DNA of 6,750 nucleotides from Chitinivibrionales bacterium. GTDB taxonomy: Bacteria > Fibrobacterota > Chitinivibrionia > Chitinivibrionales > FEN-1185. Position numbers and translations under genes: made by a program. The DNA lies in the NCBI GenBank assembly GCA_028718065.1, contig JAQUMP010000190.1, positions 1 to 6,750 on the forward strand, read 5' to 3'. This document shows positions 6,244 through 6,750 of this stretch, one piece after another (positions within the stretch are counted from its first letter, which is position 1; every line of letters starts with the position of its first letter). Under the pieces are notes generated by a model. The model did not search any database and was not told where the DNA came from. It worked only from the letters and a program-made list of their open reading frames with translations.

Positions 6244-6750
6244 TTATTTGCTTTGTCCCAAAGAACCCACGGTCAAAAAGATAGTGAGCGAGAGGCTTAT
6301 AACCGTAAGAATGGTGGAAATAAGCCCCCAGGGAACTTCAAACGAGACGGGAACATATAAGGTGTCGCCCGGATAGAGCAAATACTTGGCATTATCACGC
6401 TTTGAACCGGTCCCCCAGAAATCTTTCATGTTAATCGTAATAATGGTGCCGTCGGCGCGGATGATTTTTATTGAGGTGACTTTGGGTTTATTAAATCCTC
6501 CGCACATTGCAATGGCTTTCATGACGTCGATCGGTTCATAAATCTGGAACTCGCCGCTCGAATGCACGTCGCCGATAATGAATATTTTATTGGCGTAATA
6601 GGCCTCGATCGAAATCGAAACGACGGGGTTATTGACATAAGAGGCTAGCTTTCCCTGCATGATCTTAACTAATTGCGCACAGGTAAGCGAGGCGACTTCG
6701 ACTTCGCCGGTGACCGGGTTATTAATGCGGCCGTCCGGCCGGATTTTATG
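6244..6750 (-). CDS. Wza-like polysaccharide export (OPX) protein (partial, 5' end off the right edge)
   Basis: The C-terminal 168 residues are present, and the reading frame is open to the right edge. The visible part starts inside the Poly_export domain: IRPDGRINNPVTGEVEVASL, then SYVNNPVVSISI, matching the family's xPDGxIxxPxxGxVxVAGxT and Y-x-x-x-P-x-V-x-V pattern. An SLBB domain follows (about 53-133: IFIIGDVHSSGEFQI, DVMKAIAMCGGF, YLLYPGDTLYVPV). The chain ends with a hydrophobic, uncharged helix (about 142-163, LISTILTVISLSLTIFLTVG) and a short GQSK tail. The family forms periplasm-spanning rings that guide polysaccharide across the outer membrane, working with Wzc-type partners such as the one encoded downstream. 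An internal ATG at 6660 is not the true start, because the conserved motif lies upstream of it in frame. Signal peptide and lipobox cannot be checked here. Confidence 0.92.
   Translation of the reverse strand, partial: HKIRPDGRINNPVTGEVEVASLTCAQLVKIMQGKLASYVNNPVVSISIEAYYANKIFIIGDVHSSGEFQIYEPIDVMKAIAMCGGFNKPKVTSIKIIRADGTIITINMKDFWGTGSKRDNAKYLLYPGDTLYVPVSFEVPWGLISTILTVISLSLTIFLTVGSLGQSK
6262..6327 (-). other. C-terminal hydrophobic helix of the OPX protein
   Basis: These are residues about 142-163 of the visible part, about 22 uncharged residues rich in Leu, Ile, Thr and Ser, followed by GQSK. In Wza the C-terminal helix is amphipathic and forms the outer-membrane alpha-helical barrel. This one looks more uniformly hydrophobic and may be a simple membrane anchor or a variant of the barrel helix. 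Confidence 0.65.

Noticed and set aside
6236..6376. A 46-codon plus-strand frame preceded by a perfect GGAGGAG five bases before its ATG.
   Set aside because: It is antisense to the 3' end of the OPX gene, the product has no recognisable feature, and one good Shine-Dalgarno match can occur by chance. Ribosome profiling or conservation in relatives would be needed to revive it.
6244..6660. Calling the export protein as a complete 138-residue gene starting at the ATG at 6660.
   Set aside because: The frame continues upstream to the window edge and encodes the conserved Poly_export motif (RPDGRIN), so the ATG is internal and the gene is partial.

Overview
The window is coding from end to end, with every gene on the minus strand, so transcription runs from the right edge to the left edge. 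It holds five genes: three complete and one cut at each end. Gaps are 34, 4 and 2 bases plus one 1-base stop/start overlap, which looks like a single operon. I see no internal terminator, tRNA, rRNA, insertion sequence or CRISPR array. The first gene of the operon and its promoter lie beyond the right edge.

Reading in transcription order: (1) 6750-6244, the C-terminal part of a Wza-like outer-membrane polysaccharide export (OPX) protein; (2) 6209-5295, a MinD/FlhG-type P-loop ATPase; (3) 5290-4439, an ExeA/GspA-type AAA ATPase of the kind found in exosortase-linked exopolysaccharide loci; (4) 4439-1293, a 1048-residue Wzc-like co-polymerase/BY-kinase with an unusual C-terminal extension; (5) 1290-1, an envelope protein joining a membrane anchor, an SLBB domain, a FecR-like domain and a LytR-CpsA-Psr (LCP)-like domain, cut by the left edge.

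Together these suggest a Wzx/Wzy-type exopolysaccharide or capsule machine. The Wzc-like protein would control chain length through tyrosine phosphorylation, the OPX protein would form or feed the export channel, the two cytoplasmic ATPases would regulate or position the complex, and the last protein could bind glycan at the cell wall. No glycosyltransferase, flippase, polymerase or exosortase is in view.

The OPX protein implies a diderm organism. Base composition is roughly balanced between GC and AT. The mix of an ExeA-type ATPase, a FlhG-like ATPase and an LCP-like domain is not that of a classical enterobacterial capsule locus, and I suspect a deltaproteobacterial-type or uncultivated candidate-phylum bacterium. 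I cannot name a taxon from this sequence.

The two most unusual points are at the end of the operon. The BY-kinase has a third membrane helix and an NTF2-like (Cds6-type) domain after its tyrosine cluster. The last gene carries an LCP-like fold in which the residues normally needed for catalysis appear to be replaced, fused to SLBB and FecR-like domains.
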